Shown: positions 36,417 to 45,714, counted from the first letter of the stretch. The stretch is DNA of 64,000 nucleotides from Vicinamibacteria bacterium (GCA_025994075.1 JAMQGV010000021.1:186001-250000); one strand, 5' to 3'. A program made the numbers and translations. Notes: generated by a model not told the origin, from the letters alone.

Positions 36417-37513
36417 CAGCGCGCCCGAGCCCGCTCGAGGATCTGGTCCTGCAGCGCATCGGACCACGCCTCGCCCGCGGCCAGCTTGCGACGCAGCAGC
36501 AGGAAGTCGGCCTCGCGGCAGTTCCGCGAGCCTTCGTGGAAGGCGCGGAAGCCCGCCCGTGCCTCCGTCATCATGTTGAGGCCCAGCCAGGCGCGGTTGC
36601 TCTCCCGGTTGCGGTCCCAGTGCTCCAACTTGTGCTTGCGGACGCTCTCGATCGTCTTGCTCAGGCAGCCCGGGAACGTGTTGGCCAGGCGGTAGACGAG
36701 GGCGTCGACCTCGCGGTCGAGCGGCGCCAGGTCGACCCGCCCGCGCGCGAACAGCGCCTTGCCGGCGTCCTTCTCGGCGCCGGTCCGGAAATCGCCATGG
36801 ACGATGCGGCCGCCGTCCAGCCAGCGGTCGGTGACCACCAGCGGGTTGGGCACGAAGGCGCCGTCGATCGCCAGCGTCGGCACGACGCGGGTCAGCAGCC
36901 CGAGGCGCTCGGCCTTGTACGCGCTCCAGTGCTCGCACAGCGTGCAGCTCTCCATCGCGGCTTCGATCCCGACGAACAGCGGCAGGAAGTCGGTGCTGCC
37001 CCCGTCGGGCGCCGAGCCGTGGCGCGGGCCGGCCTGGCCGAACACCGCCAGGTCGGAGGCCACGGAGAAGTCGCAGGCCATGCCGATCTCCTGGCCGCCC
37101 GCGATCCGCATGCCGTTGACGCGGCAGATCACCGGCTTGTCGCACGCGAGGATCGCGCTGACCATGTCGTTGAACAGCCGCATGTACTGCCGGTATTCCT
37201 CGGGCCGGCCGGCGTAGTACTCGGCGTACTCGGCGGTGTTGCCGCCCGTGCAGAACGCGCGGTCGCCCGCCCCGGTGAACACGACCGCCACGGCGGCGCG
37301 GTCGTTCGAGGCCCGCCGCATGCCGAGGATCACGGCCCTCACCATCTCGGTGGTGTAGGAGTTGAGCTGCGCCGGGTTGTCGAGGGTGATCCACACCGTG
37401 TGCAGGCCTTCGACGGGCGACCCGTCGGGGGCCTTCAGCGGCACTTCTTCGTAGCGCACGCCCGGCACCTCGCGGTGAGGCACCAGGTCGTGGTTCTTCA
37501 GTTCCATGCTCAT
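36416..37513 (-). CDS. oah: 6-oxocyclohex-1-ene-1-carbonyl-CoA hydrolase
   Basis: A 365-residue crotonase-family ring-opening hydrolase. The FCTGGNTAEYAEYYAGRPEE block and the GGQEIGMACDFSVASDLAVF and RHGSAPDGGSTDFLPLF blocks are the signature of Oah. It is longer than ordinary crotonases because of extra C-terminal residues. It adds two waters to its substrate and opens the ring to 3-hydroxypimelyl-CoA. Its start overlaps the had stop (ATGA); the first of two possible ATG codons (MSMEL) is used here. Confidence 0.93.
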   Translation of the reverse strand: MSMELKNHDLVPHREVPGVRYEEVPLKAPDGSPVEGLHTVWITLDNPAQLNSYTTEMVRAVILGMRRASNDRAAVAVVFTGAGDRAFCTGGNTAEYAEYYAGRPEEYRQYMRLFNDMVSAILACDKPVICRVNGMRIAGGQEIGMACDFSVASDLAVFGQAGPRHGSAPDGGSTDFLPLFVGIEAAMESCTLCEHWSAYKAERLGLLTRVVPTLAIDGAFVPNPLVVTDRWLDGGRIVHGDFRTGAEKDAGKALFARGRVDLAPLDREVDALVYRLANTFPGCLSKTIESVRKHKLEHWDRNRESNRAWLGLNMMTEARAGFRAFHEGSRNCREADFLLLRRKLAAGEAWSDALQDQILERARAR

Positions 37514-38559
37514 CGCTCTCCAGGCACCAGCACGATGCGGCGCTCCGCGCTGCCGGCGTGGAGCGCCTCGAACACGTCGTTGATCTCGTCCAGCGGGCGC
37601 TTCTCGACGAAGGGCTCCAGCGCGACCTGGCCACGGCGCACCAGTTCGACCACGGCCGGGTAGTGCTCGGGCAGGCAGCCCCAGTTGCCCTGGACTGTGG
37701 CGTCGAAGGCCATCAGGTTCGAGAGGCGGACCTCGACGGCACGGGGGGTGAAGCCGACGACCGAGAGGTACGCCCCGTGACCGAGCAGCCCGAAGGCCGT
37801 CGCCTGCCCAGCCGGCGTGCCCGAGGTCTCGAAGATCTTCAGCCGCCAGCCCGGGCTGCTGCGGGCCTCGGCAAACTCGCGGACCTGCTTGCGGAGCTGG
37901 CGGGCGTCCGCGGCACGGCCGTCCAGGGTCAGCGCCGCACCGTGACGCGCGATCCGCTCGAGGCGAACCGGTTCGACATCGATCGCGACCACGTGGGCGC
38001 CGAGGGCCGCCGCGACCTGGACCCCGAAGCCGCCGACCCCGCCGACGCCCACGAACACGGCCACGTCTCCGGGCTGCAGCCCGCTCCGGTGGATCGCCTG
38101 ATAGGGAGTCGAGACCGCGTCGGCGACGACCGAGAGCGCGACGAGGTCGACCCCGTCCGGCACGGGGCACAAGCCGCGCGCGGGGACGCGGACGTGGGAT
38201 CCGAAGCCGCCGTGCACGTCGTTGCCCGGGAAGATCTGCTTCGGACAGACGGCCCCGCGGCCGGCCGCACAGGCGTCGCACTCGCCGCACGGCATCACGG
38301 CCGGTACGACGACCGCCTGCCCGAGCCAGGACTCGGCGCCGGCCCCGGCTTCGACCACGCGGCCGGAGATCTCGTGGCCGAGCACCAGCGGCAGCGCGTG
38401 CCGGGTCGGCACGCCGTCGTAGTAGTAGCCGAGGTCGGTGTGGCACACGCCACAGCCCGAGACCTCGACCAGCACCTCGCCGCTGGCGCAGTGCTCGTCC
38501 CGCGTTTCGCGGGTCAGCGGCTCGCCCACTCGGGTGAAGACCCACGAGCTCACTTGCAC
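37510..38559 (-). CDS. had: 6-hydroxycyclohex-1-ene-1-carbonyl-CoA dehydrogenase
   Basis: A 349-residue zinc alcohol dehydrogenase. The catalytic zinc residues include CGVCHTDLGYYYDG (Cys, His) and GHEISGRVVEAG, and the structural zinc cysteines are in CGECDACAAGRGAVC. The NAD site is GVGGVGGFGV. FPGNDVHGGFGSHVRVP is typical of Had of the benzoyl-CoA pathway. It oxidises the Dch product to 6-oxocyclohex-1-ene-1-carbonyl-CoA with NAD+. It is the first aromatic gene after actF, with a 42-base gap, the widest in the minus-strand run. Confidence 0.92.
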   Translation of the reverse strand: MQVSSWVFTRVGEPLTRETRDEHCASGEVLVEVSGCGVCHTDLGYYYDGVPTRHALPLVLGHEISGRVVEAGAGAESWLGQAVVVPAVMPCGECDACAAGRGAVCPKQIFPGNDVHGGFGSHVRVPARGLCPVPDGVDLVALSVVADAVSTPYQAIHRSGLQPGDVAVFVGVGGVGGFGVQVAAALGAHVVAIDVEPVRLERIARHGAALTLDGRAADARQLRKQVREFAEARSSPGWRLKIFETSGTPAGQATAFGLLGHGAYLSVVGFTPRAVEVRLSNLMAFDATVQGNWGCLPEHYPAVVELVRRGQVALEPFVEKRPLDEINDVFEALHAGSAERRIVLVPGER

Positions 38560-38601
38560 GTGCCGCTCGTCTCGAACAGGACCGCCGAGCGCGGCCGTTC
38601 G

Positions 38602-39717
38602 TCAGTGACCCGCATCGGCATCCCGCTCCCACAACAGCCGCATGCCGGCCAGCACCGCCACGGTGGCAGCGAGCGCTCCCAGCGGAACCGCCGGAACCGG
38701 ACCCTGGCTCGGGGCCACGAGCAGGTAGGTGTCGAGCCAGCGTCCCAGCAGCACCACCAGCGCGGCCCGGTACAGCGACCCGGCGTCGCGCTTGGCGGGC
38801 TGTGAGATCTGGGCGACGAACGGGAACACGAAGCACAGCAGCGGGGTCAGCCAGAACAGCGCGCCCCAGCCATCGCCGAAACGGGTCACGTAGTGGCCGG
38901 TCTCCTCGGGGATGTTCGAGTACCAGATGAGCAGGTACTGGCAGAACCAGACGTAGGCCCAGAAGGTCGAAAAGGCGAAGAGCAGCTTGCCCAGATCGTG
39001 GCGCGCGGCGTCGCCGAGCGGCGCGGCCAGCCGCCCCTGGCGGTCGAGCAGCAGCGCCAGCACGGTGACCGCGGCAATCCCGCCCTGGAAGGTGCCGGCG
39101 AAGAGCAGCACGCTGTACATCGTGCTGAACCACTCGGGCTCGAGCGACATGCCCCAGTCCCAGGCCGCGACCGAGATCGAGAGCGCGAACAGCGGCAGGA
39201 AGACCAGGGCAGCCCGGACCAGGCGCCGCCGACCCTCGGCAGACGGCTGGGCAACCATCGCGCGGAGGGCTCGGCTCAGCAGGCCGATCAGCGCGAGCCA
39301 GACGACGGCGAGAACGACGGCTCGGGCCAGGAACAGCGGCGGGTTGAGCCAGGCGTGCTTGGCGTGGACCAGGGCGCTGGCGTCGGGGCGAGCCCACGGG
39401 TAGAGCGTGGTCAGCCCGAACACCAGGGCCAGGCCCACCGCGACGAGGGGCACCGGCAGCGTGCGCGCCAACCGTAGCGGCACGTTGCGCAACGGGAACC
39501 ACCAGCGCGCACCAGCCACGATCTGGATGGCCAGGAACAAGGCGCCGCCCAGCGACAGCGTCACGCCGTAGAGGCCTGCCGTGAGGACCCCCGCCCAGGC
39601 CTCGGCGGGCTGGAAGCCGACAGCGCCGGCCGCCAGCAGCGCGGTGGAGAAGCCGACGGCGACGAGCTGCCCGGAAGAGGGGGCGAGCGGGCGTGGCCCG
39701 AGGGTGGTGGCGCTCAC
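38602..39717 (-). CDS. actF: Alternative complex III subunit ActF
   Basis: A 371-residue membrane protein with about ten hydrophobic segments. The blocks HAKHAWLNPPLFLAR, VAAWDWGMSLEPEWFSTMYS and FWAYVWFCQYLLIWYSNIPE are the ActF signature of alternative complex III, a NrfD-like fold protein that binds quinol. The GTG start overlaps the actE stop. No actG gene follows in this window; the next genes are aromatic catabolism. The known Rhodothermus and Flavobacterium complexes contain ActA to ActF or ActG, so loss of G does not mean a broken complex. Confidence 0.88.
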   Translation of the reverse strand: MSATTLGPRPLAPSSGQLVAVGFSTALLAAGAVGFQPAEAWAGVLTAGLYGVTLSLGGALFLAIQIVAGARWWFPLRNVPLRLARTLPVPLVAVGLALVFGLTTLYPWARPDASALVHAKHAWLNPPLFLARAVVLAVVWLALIGLLSRALRAMVAQPSAEGRRRLVRAALVFLPLFALSISVAAWDWGMSLEPEWFSTMYSVLLFAGTFQGGIAAVTVLALLLDRQGRLAAPLGDAARHDLGKLLFAFSTFWAYVWFCQYLLIWYSNIPEETGHYVTRFGDGWGALFWLTPLLCFVFPFVAQISQPAKRDAGSLYRAALVVLLGRWLDTYLLVAPSQGPVPAVPLGALAATVAVLAGMRLLWERDADAGH

Positions 39718-40268
39718 TGCGCACCTCCCTGGAGCTGGCGCAGGTGGAGCACGACCCGCCAGCGGTCGGCCAGCGTGACCTGTGCCGCGTGCGGCGGCAT
39801 GATGCCCTGGCCGCGCGAGATGATGTGGACGATGTGCCCGTCGGGCAGCGTGCGCGCCCGCGCGGCCGTCAGGCTCGGCGGGTTGGGGAAGCGTCCGATG
39901 ATGGGCCCGTCTCCCTGGCCGGCCGGGCCGTGGCAGACCGCGCACACGTTCTCGTAGACCTGCTTGCCACGCGCCAGGGTCGCGGCGTCCGTCGTCTCCG
40001 GATTGGACAGCTCGACCCCGGCCCGCAGCGCCTCCTCGGGCCCGGGGCCGTAGGCGAACGCCTCGCCCGTCATCGGCACGGTTCCCTCGGGTGGCGTCAG
40101 CAGCGTCTGGCCGCCGCGCAGCACGGGGTTGGGATCGTAGGAGTCGTACGGCACCGAGTAGTACATGCCGGGCATCACCACGAAGCCGGGCTGCTCGCCG
40201 CGCGCACGGCACCCACTGGTCATCGCGAGTGCCAGCAGCGCCGCGGCCACCAGTCGCAGGCCCTTCAT
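39714..40268 (-). CDS. actE: Alternative complex III subunit ActE, monoheme cytochrome c lipoprotein
   Basis: A 184-residue lipoprotein: signal peptide with lipobox TSGC at about residues 17-20. The domain (about 90-180) has one heme motif CAVCH (VYENVCAVCHGPAGQGDGP) and a methionine ligand region (RGQGIMPPHAAQV). YDSYDPNPVLRGGQTLLTPP before the heme is an ActE hallmark. It is the periplasmic electron carrier end of alternative complex III. It overlaps both neighbours by four bases. Confidence 0.9.
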   Translation of the reverse strand: MKGLRLVAAALLALAMTSGCRARGEQPGFVVMPGMYYSVPYDSYDPNPVLRGGQTLLTPPEGTVPMTGEAFAYGPGPEEALRAGVELSNPETTDAATLARGKQVYENVCAVCHGPAGQGDGPIIGRFPNPPSLTAARARTLPDGHIVHIISRGQGIMPPHAAQVTLADRWRVVLHLRQLQGGAQ

Positions 40269-40828
40269 GCGACCCTCCAGTCCTCGACCAGCTCGAGCGG
40301 CCTCAACGCCTGGCAAAGCGTGCGGAACCGGTCCGGGGCAAAGCTGCCGTCGCGCTCCACGACCAGCACCGCGAAGCGGTCGTCGGTGACCCGCGGGTGG
40401 GGCTGGCTGGGCGCGGATGCCGGAACCAGGCGCGGGAACAGGCGCCGACGCAGGAACAGCGTGCCGAGGGTGGCGAACGCCGCGATCAGCACGGTCAGTT
40501 CGAACGTCACCGGCACCAACGCCGGCAGCGCGGTGTCGGGCTTGCCGCCGATGTCCATCGGCCAGTCGATGACGTGGACCCAGCCCTGGAAGACCAGCTT
40601 GCCGATGCCGCCGCACAGCCCGCCGATCAAGGTGGCCAGCGCGATCCGGGTCGGCCGCAGCGCCATCGCGTCGTCGATGCCGTGGATCGGGAACGGCGAG
40701 TAGACCTCGGCGACCTCGAAGCCCTCGCCGCGCAGCCGGCGCACGGCCCCGACCGTCGTCTCCGGGGCGTCGAAGACGAGCATGTGGACGCGCCCGCGCT
40801 CCGGCGCGCGCGCCTCAGTGTGTGCCAT
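40265..40828 (-). CDS. actD: Alternative complex III subunit ActD (DUF3341)
   Basis: A 187-residue membrane protein with two hydrophobic helices in the middle (IALATLIGGLCGGIGKLVFQ and ALVPVTFELTVLIAAFATLG) and a cytoplasmic N-terminal domain. The VEVYSPFPIHGIDDAM-type sequence (here AEVYSPFPIHGIDDAMALRP) is the DUF3341 signature. The function in the complex is structural. It overlaps actC by 14 bases and actE by four. Confidence 0.9.
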   Translation of the reverse strand: MAHTEARAPERGRVHMLVFDAPETTVGAVRRLRGEGFEVAEVYSPFPIHGIDDAMALRPTRIALATLIGGLCGGIGKLVFQGWVHVIDWPMDIGGKPDTALPALVPVTFELTVLIAAFATLGTLFLRRRLFPRLVPASAPSQPHPRVTDDRFAVLVVERDGSFAPDRFRTLCQALRPLELVEDWRVA

Positions 40829-42224
40829 GCGCCCCCTCCTTCTGGAGAGCCAGCGTGTGCTTGATCTCGTGCAGGGCGACCACCGGGGCCACCCGCACGA
40901 AGAGCAGGAACAGGGTGAAGAACAGGCCGAAGCTGCCGATCAAGATGCCGACTTCGACCAGGGTGGGCGTGTAGTGGCTCCACGACGACGGCAGGTAGTC
41001 ACGGTGCAGCGAGATGACCACGATGTTGAAGCGCTCGAACCACATTCCGATGTTGACGAAGATCGAGGCAATGAACAGCACCAGCTCCGAGCGGCGCGCG
41101 CGCGCCGACCAGAACACCTGCGGCACCACGACGTTGCAGAACACCATCAGCCAGTAGGCCCACGCGTAGGGCCCGAAGGCCCGGTTCCAGAACGTGAAGC
41201 GCTCGTAGCGCGAGCCGCTGTACCAGGCGATGAACAGCTCGGTCGCGTAGGCGAGGCCGACCATCAGCCCCGTCGTGATCAGCACCTTGGCCATGAAGTC
41301 GAAGTGGCGCATCGTGATGAAGCGCTCGAGGTGCAGCAGCCGGCGGGTCAGCAGCACCAGCGTCATCACCATGGCGAAGCCCGAGAAGACGGCGCCGGCG
41401 ACGAAGTAGGGCGGGAAGATCGTCGTGTGCCAGCCCGGGATCACGCTGGTCGCGAAGTCGAAGGAGACGATCGTGTGGACCGAGACGACCAGCGGCGTGG
41501 CCAGCCCGGCCAGCAGCAGGCAGGCCTTCTCGTAGCGCTGCCAGGTGCGGGCCGAGCCGTCCCAGCCCAGGCTCAGCCAGCCGTAGAGCTTCTGCCGCCA
41601 GCCGCGGGCGCGGTCGCGCAGGGTCGCAAAATCGGGCACCAGGCCGAGGTACCAGAACAGCAGCGACACCGTCAGGTAGGTCGAGATCGCGAACACGTCC
41701 CACACCAGCGGCGAGCGGTAGTTGACCCACAGCGAGCCACGGCTGTTCGGGTAGGGGAACATCCAGAAGGCCAGCCACGGGCGGCCCATGTGGATCAGCG
41801 GGAACAGCCCGGCGCAGCACACCGCGAAGATGGTCATTCCCTCGGCAGCACGCGCGATCGAGGTGCGCCACTGCTGGCGCAGCAGCAACAGGATGGCCGA
41901 GATCAGGGTGCCGGCGTGGCCGATGCCGACCCAGAAGACGAAGTTGGTGATGTCGTAGCCCCAGCCGACCGTGCGATTGAGGCCCCAGGTGCCGATGCCC
42001 TTGTAGACGGTCCAGCCGATCAGGCTGAAGCCCATCACCAGCACGGTGACGGCGGTCACGAACGCGATCCACCAGCCCTTGCCCGGCCGGCCTTCGACCG
42101 GCGCCACCAGGGCCCGGGTGACCTCGCCGTGATCGAGCGAGTCGCTGACCAACGGCTCGCGCTCCCCCGGCGGCCACAGTTCGGCGGGCCCGAGCCGGTC
42201 CGGCGTCCAGGCGCTGGCGCTCAC
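40815..42224 (-). CDS. actC: Alternative complex III subunit ActC (NrfD-like quinol-binding membrane protein)
   Basis: A 469-residue polytopic protein with about ten membrane helices. Signature blocks are WGYDITNFVFWVGIGHAGTL, PLIHMGRPWLAFWMFPYPNS and PPYFVAGAVFSGFAMVMTLV. ActC is a NrfD-fold subunit that holds the menaquinol site and is thought to move protons. The GTG start overlaps the actB stop; an alternative start lies further in. The length is normal. Confidence 0.93.
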   Translation of the reverse strand: MSASAWTPDRLGPAELWPPGEREPLVSDSLDHGEVTRALVAPVEGRPGKGWWIAFVTAVTVLVMGFSLIGWTVYKGIGTWGLNRTVGWGYDITNFVFWVGIGHAGTLISAILLLLRQQWRTSIARAAEGMTIFAVCCAGLFPLIHMGRPWLAFWMFPYPNSRGSLWVNYRSPLVWDVFAISTYLTVSLLFWYLGLVPDFATLRDRARGWRQKLYGWLSLGWDGSARTWQRYEKACLLLAGLATPLVVSVHTIVSFDFATSVIPGWHTTIFPPYFVAGAVFSGFAMVMTLVLLTRRLLHLERFITMRHFDFMAKVLITTGLMVGLAYATELFIAWYSGSRYERFTFWNRAFGPYAWAYWLMVFCNVVVPQVFWSARARRSELVLFIASIFVNIGMWFERFNIVVISLHRDYLPSSWSHYTPTLVEVGILIGSFGLFFTLFLLFVRVAPVVALHEIKHTLALQKEGAHGTH

Positions 42225-45154
42225 GAGTGTCCTCCCTGGCTGTCGTGCGGAGACGGGGCACCCGCGGCGCGGGTGCGCACGCGGGCGAGGTAGGTGATCG
42301 AGGGCCTGACGCCCACGTCGGCCAGCGCCTGGAACGCGCGTGGCGCGTGCCGGCGGCTGGCGATCGACTCCGACGCGCCATCGCCGAAGTGGATGGCGCG
42401 GGCGGGGCAGCTCTGCTGGCAGGCCGTCTGCACCTCCGGGAGGTCCGCCGTACCAGCGGCGCGGGCGGCGATCCGGGCGGCCTGGATGCGCTGCACGCAG
42501 AAGGTGCACTTTTCCATCACGCCGCGGGCCCGCACCGTGACGTCCGGGTTCAGCACCATGCGCGCCACCGGCTCGCTCGGCTGGTTGTCGAACCAGTTGA
42601 AGGCGCGGACCTTGTAGGGGCAGTTGTTGGCGCAGTAGCGGGTGCCGACGCAACGGTTGTACACCTGCTGGTTGAGCCCGTCCTCGCTGTGCACGGTGGC
42701 TGCCACGGGGCACACCGTCTCGCACGGGGCGTGGTCGCACTGGGAGCACATCATCGGCTCGAACAGCACGTCCGGCTCATCGGGCGAGCCGACGAAGTAG
42801 CGGTCGATGCGCAGCCAGTGCATGCCGCGGTTGCGCGCGATCTCGTCCGCTCCGACGACGGCGATGTTGTTCTCCGCCTGACAGGCCACGACGCAGGCGC
42901 TGCAGCCGGTGCAGGCGTCGAGGTCGAGCACCATGTGCCACTGCGGCTTCGTCGGCTCGCGCGCGGGCCACAGGTCGCGGCCCTCGGGCACGTGGGCGCC
43001 GTGCACCGCCTCGTCGGCTCCGGCGACCTGGAACACGATCGGACGGCCTTCGCTCGAGGCATGGCGCTGGACCAGCGGCAGGCGTTCGCGGCGGTCCGTG
43101 CGCTCCACTCGGGCGGACAACCCGCGGCGGAGTGCGCGCCCGGAACCGTCGAGGCTGGCCGCGCGGGTGGCGTTCCACTCCACCGGGTCCCCGCTGCCAC
43201 GTCCGCCATAGCCCACAGGCAGGCCGATCACGCGCGGGTGCTGGCCCGGCAGCACCCGCGCCGCCATCTCGACGCTCCGTGCTCCCACGCTGACGCGCAC
43301 GATGTCGCCGTCCGCGACGCCGAGCGAGCGGGCGGTCTCGGGGGCCAGCCGCGCGCACGCCGACCACGCGGCGCGGGTCAGCGGATCGGGCAGCTCGCGC
43401 AGCCAGGGGACGTGGGAGCGGCTCCCGTCGCGCAGCGCGACCTCGGCGATCAACTCGGCTTCGAGCACGTCCGCGGGCCTGGCAGCAGCCGAAGTGGCGA
43501 CCGCTGCCCGAAGGGCGGCGACGGCGTCACTGGGCCGAGCCGCGGGCAGCGCCGCGACCGCAGCACCTTCGGGAGCCAGGCCGCGGCGCACGGCCGTGCG
43601 CCAGGCCGCAGCGTCGGCCGCCGGCAGCACCTCGCGCTTCCAGCGCTCGGCGAGGAACTCGCGATCCTCGCGCAGCGGCGCTCCCGACCACGCGAGCAGG
43701 CTGGCGAGGGGAGCCCGCGTGGCGAACAGCGGGCGCACGGCGGGCTGGGCCAGGCTCAGCACGCCGGCGCGCGGGCTGGCGTCGCTCCAGCACTCGAGCG
43801 GGTGATGGGCGGCGGCGACCACCTGGCAGGCGGACGCGGTGGCCGTCGGGCGGTCGGTGACCGCGATCGTCAGCGGCACCCGCGCCAGCGCCTTGCGGAT
43901 CGCATCGGCATCGGGCCACTGATCGAGCGGATCGAGCCCCAGTACCAGCAGCGCGCCGACCTCGCCCCTGGCGAGCGCTCCGCGCAGCCAGGCGAGATCG
44001 CGGTCGAGTCCACGGCGCACCAGCGACGGGCGCTCGGGATCGAGCGTGTGGCCCTCGTTCCCGAGCAGGCGGTTGATCCAGCCGACGGCGAGCGCTTCGG
44101 CCAGATCTTCCGTGGCGGTCACGACCAGGCTGCGGCCGCGGGCCGCGAGCAGCTCCTTCGCCAGCGCATCGACTCGCGCCGCGTGGGGCGCGGCGGCCGG
44201 CAGGTCGGCGGCCAGCGCCTCGGCACCGGGACTGGCGGCGGCCACCTTGCGAAGGAGAGCAAGCGCGATCCCGCGCCGCTCGGCCGCCGTCGCCAGCCAG
44301 CGCTCGTCGGCGTTGGCACCGGTCAGCGACAGGCTGCCCTCGACGTGGACGTGGCGCAGCGGCGGGCGGTCGGCGGCCCGCCGCCGGGCCGCCCACTGCG
44401 CCGTGTGGACGACGGGCTCCGGGCCCGCACCGAGCAGATCGGTGGCGAAGGTGACGAGCAGGTCGGCCGCGCCGATCTCGAGCGCCGGCAGCAGCGGCCG
44501 CCCGTGCAGGATCTCCGCGGCCTCGAGCGCCGCCGACGCGGGTTCGGCGTCGGGGTCGAGCTCGACGAGGCGGCCGCCCCAGCGCGCGAGCAGGCCGTCG
44601 ATCGCGGAGCGCAGAGTCGGGCTGGTCACGGTCCGGCTCAGCACCACCAGCGGGCGGCCGCCGAGTTCCGCGAGCCCGGCGGCGACGCGCCGGTCGACGT
44701 CCTCCCAGCTCGCCGCCTGGCCGTCGATCGCGGGCTCGCGCAGCCGGCCCGCGTCGTAGAGCGCGCGCAGGTCCCCCTGGCCGAACGCGCACAGCCCGCC
44801 GCCCGACAGCGGGTGCTCCGGGTGGCCCTCCAGCTTCACGGGACGCCCGTCGCGGACGGTCGCCACCAGCCCGCAGGCCGCGGGGCACGCCTGGCAGGTG
44901 CTCGCGTAGTGGGTGGCGACGCCCGGCGTGATCTCCTCCGGCGCCACCACGTACGGGAGCGCGTGGCGCACGGGAAGCCGCTCGCAGGCGGCGAGCGAAG
45001 CGCTGATCCCGGCCAGGGTCAGGAACGAGCGCCGCCGCAACGCCAGGGCGTGCGATTCGGTGGGCTCCGCACGCTCGGGGGCCGCCGCCGGCGCGAGCGG
45101 GTGCGCCTGCGATTCGTCCAGCTCCATCCAGGGTCGTTCGTCGGGGGTCGCCAT
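42221..45154 (-). CDS. actB: Alternative complex III subunit ActB (molybdopterin-like plus ferredoxin domains)
   Basis: A 977-residue fusion protein. A Tat-like sequence (RRRSFLTLAGISASLAA) is near residue 42, followed by a molybdopterin-oxidoreductase-like domain that lacks cofactor ligands, as in other ActB. The C-terminal ferredoxin part has four cysteine groups: CTGCSACVVACQAEN, CSQCDHAPCETVCP, CVGTRYCANNCPYK, and CTFC with CQQSCP. These carry the Fe-S clusters, one of which is a [3Fe-4S] type in the known complex. It links ActC to the cytochromes. It lies between actA and actC, nine bases after actA. Confidence 0.92.
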   Translation of the reverse strand: MATPDERPWMELDESQAHPLAPAAAPERAEPTESHALALRRRSFLTLAGISASLAACERLPVRHALPYVVAPEEITPGVATHYASTCQACPAACGLVATVRDGRPVKLEGHPEHPLSGGGLCAFGQGDLRALYDAGRLREPAIDGQAASWEDVDRRVAAGLAELGGRPLVVLSRTVTSPTLRSAIDGLLARWGGRLVELDPDAEPASAALEAAEILHGRPLLPALEIGAADLLVTFATDLLGAGPEPVVHTAQWAARRRAADRPPLRHVHVEGSLSLTGANADERWLATAAERRGIALALLRKVAAASPGAEALAADLPAAAPHAARVDALAKELLAARGRSLVVTATEDLAEALAVGWINRLLGNEGHTLDPERPSLVRRGLDRDLAWLRGALARGEVGALLVLGLDPLDQWPDADAIRKALARVPLTIAVTDRPTATASACQVVAAAHHPLECWSDASPRAGVLSLAQPAVRPLFATRAPLASLLAWSGAPLREDREFLAERWKREVLPAADAAAWRTAVRRGLAPEGAAVAALPAARPSDAVAALRAAVATSAAARPADVLEAELIAEVALRDGSRSHVPWLRELPDPLTRAAWSACARLAPETARSLGVADGDIVRVSVGARSVEMAARVLPGQHPRVIGLPVGYGGRGSGDPVEWNATRAASLDGSGRALRRGLSARVERTDRRERLPLVQRHASSEGRPIVFQVAGADEAVHGAHVPEGRDLWPAREPTKPQWHMVLDLDACTGCSACVVACQAENNIAVVGADEIARNRGMHWLRIDRYFVGSPDEPDVLFEPMMCSQCDHAPCETVCPVAATVHSEDGLNQQVYNRCVGTRYCANNCPYKVRAFNWFDNQPSEPVARMVLNPDVTVRARGVMEKCTFCVQRIQAARIAARAAGTADLPEVQTACQQSCPARAIHFGDGASESIASRRHAPRAFQALADVGVRPSITYLARVRTRAAGAPSPHDSQGGHS

Positions 45155-45162
45155 CGGGAACC

Positions 45163-45714
45163 TCAGTGGTGGCACACGGCGCAATCGGTCAGGCGGTTGG
45201 CCTGCGCCGCGGGAATCGTCGCGAAGCCCGCGCCGGTCCGCTCGCTGCCCTTGCGGTGGCACTCGATGCACCAGCCCATCGTCAGCGGCGCATGCTGCGA
45301 GACCCGCCCCATCTCCTCGACCGGGCCGTGGCAGGTCTGGCAGGTCACGCCCGCCGCCACGTGCGGCTTGTGGTTGAAGTAGGCGTGGTCGGGAAGCTGG
45401 TGGATACGGACCCAGGGGATCGGCTTCCCGGCGTCGACGGCGGCCCGGACCTTGGCAACCTCCGGGTGGTCCGGCAGCACCTGGCGGTGGCAGTTGAGGC
45501 AGACCGAGGCCGGCGGGATCCCGGCGTGGCGGCCGCGCTCGGCGCCGAAGTGGCAGTAGAGGCACGGGATGCGGAGGCCGCCGGCATGGACGGCGTGCGA
45601 GTAGTTGACGGGCTGGGGCGGGGCGTAGCCCTGGTTGGTCGGCTCGCAGGCGGCGAGGACCAGCACCAGGGCCGCGGGCAGCAGGCGTCGGGACAGCGCG
45701 CTAGGGGATCGCAT
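45163..45714 (-). CDS. actA: Alternative complex III subunit ActA, pentaheme cytochrome c
   Basis: A 183-residue lipoprotein-like cytochrome (VLVLAACEP at residues 15-23) with five CXXCH motifs: CLYCH, CLNCH, CQTCH, CIECH and CAVCH. NYSHAVHAGGLRIPCLYCHF is the ActA signature. It collects electrons on the periplasmic side and passes them to ActE. Its start codon region overlaps the end of the upstream channel gene by 14 bases. Confidence 0.92.
   Translation of the reverse strand: MRSPSALSRRLLPAALVLVLAACEPTNQGYAPPQPVNYSHAVHAGGLRIPCLYCHFGAERGRHAGIPPASVCLNCHRQVLPDHPEVAKVRAAVDAGKPIPWVRIHQLPDHAYFNHKPHVAAGVTCQTCHGPVEEMGRVSQHAPLTMGWCIECHRKGSERTGAGFATIPAAQANRLTDCAVCHH

Noticed and set aside
42221..45154. 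ActB as an active molybdoenzyme
   Set aside because: The molybdopterin-like domain lacks the ligands and belongs to the known cofactor-free ActB family next to ActA and ActC.
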